DNA of 64,000 bases from positions 248,001-312,000 of the forward strand of contig NZ_JAQMHX010000002.1 in NCBI RefSeq assembly GCF_028331445.1, read 5' to 3'. Shown here in pieces: positions 62,043 to 64,000 of the stretch. The notes beneath the pieces were generated by a model, which searched no databases, was not told the origin of the DNA, and saw nothing but the letters and a program-made list of their open reading frames with translations. The number at the start of each line of letters is the position of its first letter. The first letter of the stretch is position 1. Made by a program: the position numbers and the translations under genes. Source of the DNA: Candidatus Phyllobacterium onerii. GTDB lineage: Bacteria; Pseudomonadota; Alphaproteobacteria; Rhizobiales; Rhizobiaceae.

Positions 62043-63419
62043 ATGACCCATGACGAACTCCGTAGCGTATTGCACGGCGAACTGCTTGAGCCGGGAGATG
62101 CTGGCTACGACGATGCGCGTGTCGTGTGGAACGGGATGATCGACAGGCGACCCGCCCTGATCGTCCGCTGCCGCAACGCTGGCGACGTTCAGGCGTCGAT
62201 CAACTACGCGCGGGTTCATGACCTTGCTGTCGCCGTCCGGAGCGGCGGACACAACGTTGCCGGTTATGCCGTCTGCGACGGCGGGTTGATGGTAGACATG
62301 TCGCTTATGAATGGTGTCCGGATCGCGTCTGGACTTGATCGTGCTTTTGTCGAAGGCGGGGCCACGTGGGCAGACGTTGACGCAGCAACTGCGCCGTTCG
62401 GGCGCGCCACACCCGGGGGGCTCATCTCGATGACGGGTGTGGCAGGGCTGACGTTGTCCGGCGGCATCGGCTGGCTCCGCGGCACACACGGGCTCAGCTG
62501 CGACAACATCATTGCCGCCGACGTGGTTACTGCCGATGGCCGTCTGATCCATGCGAGCGACACCAAGAACCCGGACCTGCTGTGGGCACTGAAGGGTGGC
62601 GGCGGCAATTTTGGCGTTATCGTGAACTTCGAGTTCCGACTCCACTCGATCGATAACGAGATTATGTTCTGCGCTCCCGTCTATCCCGAAGAACGGGCCA
62701 ATGAAATCCTGCCGCAATGGCGCGACTACATGGCCACGGCTCCTGACGAGGTGAGCGGGCTGGCCGAATTCTCCACCATCCCCAGCGATCCAGCCTATCC
62801 CGAGGAGACGTGGGGCAGGCGTGTCCTGGCACTCGCGACGGTCTATGATGGTCCGGCCGACCAAGGAGAGCGTGTCATGCAGCCTTTGCGCAGCTTTGGC
62901 GAACCCCTGCTCGATTTCAGCGGCAGGATGCCTTACCGGGTTCTGCAGACCCTCTATGACGGGTTGTTTCCCAAGGGTCGGGATCGCTGCTACTGGAAAT
63001 CGACGTACCTTTCGAACCTACACGGCGATGTCATTGAAGAGATCACCACCCACCTGACGAAGCGTCCGTCGGAAATGACCTATGCTTCGATCTGGAAATT
63101 CGGTGGTGCCGTGCAGCGTGTTGCCGCCGACGCCACCGCGTTTGGCGATCGTTCCATGCCCTTCATGCTCAGCCTCGATGCGATCTGGTCCAAAGTCGGC
63201 GACGACGATACCAACATCAGTTGGGTTCGCGATGTCTGGCAAGAAATGCAGCGCCATTCCACGGGGCGGATGTACCTCAACTTCCCCGGACTTGGAGAGG
63301 GCGACAATCTCGTGCAGAATGCGTACGGTGCTCAAACCTATGCACGGCTTCAGGAACTCAAAAGGACTTACGATCCTCATAACCTGTTCCACATGAACCA
63401 AAATATTCAGCCGCAGTGA
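62043..63419 (+). CDS. FAD-binding oxidase, berberine-bridge (BBE) type
   Basis: A 458-residue flavin oxidase. The PCMH-type FAD domain includes DLAVAVRSGGHNVAGYAVCD (His for covalent flavin) and LTLSGGIGWLRGTHGLSCDN. The C-terminal BBE motif reads RLQELKRTYDPHNLFHMNQN. Bacterial relatives oxidise sugars, lignin-type alcohols or secondary metabolites. GGAGGAG lies before the ATG. It is divergent from a GlxA-type regulator that probably controls it. Confidence 0.92.
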   Translation: MTHDELRSVLHGELLEPGDAGYDDARVVWNGMIDRRPALIVRCRNAGDVQASINYARVHDLAVAVRSGGHNVAGYAVCDGGLMVDMSLMNGVRIASGLDRAFVEGGATWADVDAATAPFGRATPGGLISMTGVAGLTLSGGIGWLRGTHGLSCDNIIAADVVTADGRLIHASDTKNPDLLWALKGGGGNFGVIVNFEFRLHSIDNEIMFCAPVYPEERANEILPQWRDYMATAPDEVSGLAEFSTIPSDPAYPEETWGRRVLALATVYDGPADQGERVMQPLRSFGEPLLDFSGRMPYRVLQTLYDGLFPKGRDRCYWKSTYLSNLHGDVIEEITTHLTKRPSEMTYASIWKFGGAVQRVAADATAFGDRSMPFMLSLDAIWSKVGDDDTNISWVRDVWQEMQRHSTGRMYLNFPGLGEGDNLVQNAYGAQTYARLQELKRTYDPHNLFHMNQNIQPQ

Positions 63420-63565
63420 TGTCCATCTGACGCAATAGTCTGCAGCTGAATATTTTACACTTCCCGCGCCATCCGCGTGAACTTCTCAGCGCGAACTTGC
63501 TACGACCTCGGATGGGACGGATCAAGATTCCATCTCTTGCGGTATCGCTCGGGCGCGACGATCCA

Positions 63566-64000
63566 TCAATCGGCCCAAACCCAATCCGTCGGCAGCCAGC
63601 GAAAACCCATACCTTCCTTTACCACATGACCGACGCCCGGAAACGGGTAGTGATAGCCAGCGACAAGCAGCCTGTCATTTGTAGCCCGGTCCAACAACGC
63701 TCTGCGGGTCTCCGCACCTTTATCCGGGTCATGGTCCCACATGATCTGCCATTCCGGATGGTCGAAGGCAAAGTGGATGTTCGTGATGGCGTCTCCCGTG
63801 ATAAGCAATTGCTCGCTTCCGGAACCGACTAGCAGAGAAATATGACCCTGCGTATGTCCAGGAGTGTCGAGAGCCGTGATGCCCGTCTCAACGTCAGCAC
63901 CTCCCTTGATCGGATGCACACGGTCGCCAAGCGCCGCTAGTACCTTTTGCACCATGGGTATGAACTCGGCCGCCCATCTTGGCAGTTTGGAGGCCGCATC
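63566..64000 (-). CDS. Metallo-beta-lactamase-fold hydrolase (5' end outside window)
   Basis: The frame runs off the right edge (upstream residues DAASKLPRWAAEFIPMVQKV), leaving 145 codons of the C-terminal half. Visible motifs are ALDTPGHTQGHISLLVGSGS (His of the metal site), LLITGDAITNIHF (bridging Asp) and LLVAGYHYPFPGVGHVV (final His). The HxHxDH motif would lie outside. Enzymes of this group hydrolyse lactones, thioesters or sulfur compounds; the substrate cannot be told. Confidence 0.88.
   Translation of the reverse strand, partial: DAASKLPRWAAEFIPMVQKVLAALGDRVHPIKGGADVETGITALDTPGHTQGHISLLVGSGSEQLLITGDAITNIHFAFDHPEWQIMWDHDPDKGAETRRALLDRATNDRLLVAGYHYPFPGVGHVVKEGMGFRWLPTDWVWAD

Overview
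The window looks like part of a plasmid or genomic island from an alphaproteobacterium of the order Hyphomicrobiales (a Rhizobium, Agrobacterium, Phyllobacterium or Ochrobactrum relative). The evidence is a complete VirB/VirD4 transfer system of the rhizobial type, DUF1173 and DUF736 genes typical of rhizobial mobile DNA, a ROSE-type thermometer before an hsp20 gene, an alphaproteobacterial LexA box (GTTC-N7-GTTC), and an imuA-imuB-dnaE2 mutagenesis cassette. No rRNA, tRNA, CRISPR array, integrase or complete IS element was seen.

Region 1 (1-19.1 kb) is a conjugation module. A tightly packed + strand operon runs virB1 (cut by the left edge), virB2, virB3, virB4, a second lytic transglycosylase, virB5, a small lipoprotein, virB6, virB8, virB9, virB10, virB11 and virD4. 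Facing it are a VirD2/MobA-type relaxase, its MobC-like accessory protein and a 53-residue membrane protein. A control region at 15.83-16.31 kb carries a nic-like TATCCTGC next to an inverted repeat (candidate oriT) and two strong palindromes. Beyond it lie a VirC1-like ParA ATPase with a VirC2-like DNA-binding partner, and a DUF1173 gene. Together these cover relaxosome, coupling protein, pilus and channel.

Region 2 (19.1-30.0 kb) is mixed cargo and debris: transposase scraps (an IS66 fragment and a possible IS110 fragment), DUF736, a Phd-like antitoxin, a vWA/DUF1194 secreted protein, an antibiotic-biosynthesis-monooxygenase-like protein, a zinc-ribbon protein, a Crp/Fnr regulator, an epoxide hydrolase, a Lys/Ala/Trp repeat protein, a scrambled YnfA gene, hsp20 and an SRAP (YedK-like) protein.

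Region 3 (30.3-35.8 kb) is the SOS mutagenesis operon imuA-imuB-dnaE2 on the - strand, with a LexA box before imuA.

Region 4 (35.9-57.0 kb) is a long array of small genes on both strands. Most encode orphan membrane, lipoprotein or exported proteins, including two DUF805-like proteins, two Sel1-repeat proteins and a TPR protein. Many neighbours are broken by one-base indels or single stop codons. The array resembles an immunity or envelope-defence accumulation locus, but that reading is inference.

Region 5 (57.0-64.0 kb) has more ordinary genes: an adenylate cyclase-TPR fusion, an ATP-grasp ligase, two small orphans, a DJ-1/PfpI-AraC (GlxA-type) regulator divergent from a berberine-bridge-type FAD oxidase, and the C-terminal part of a metallo-beta-lactamase-fold hydrolase cut by the right edge.
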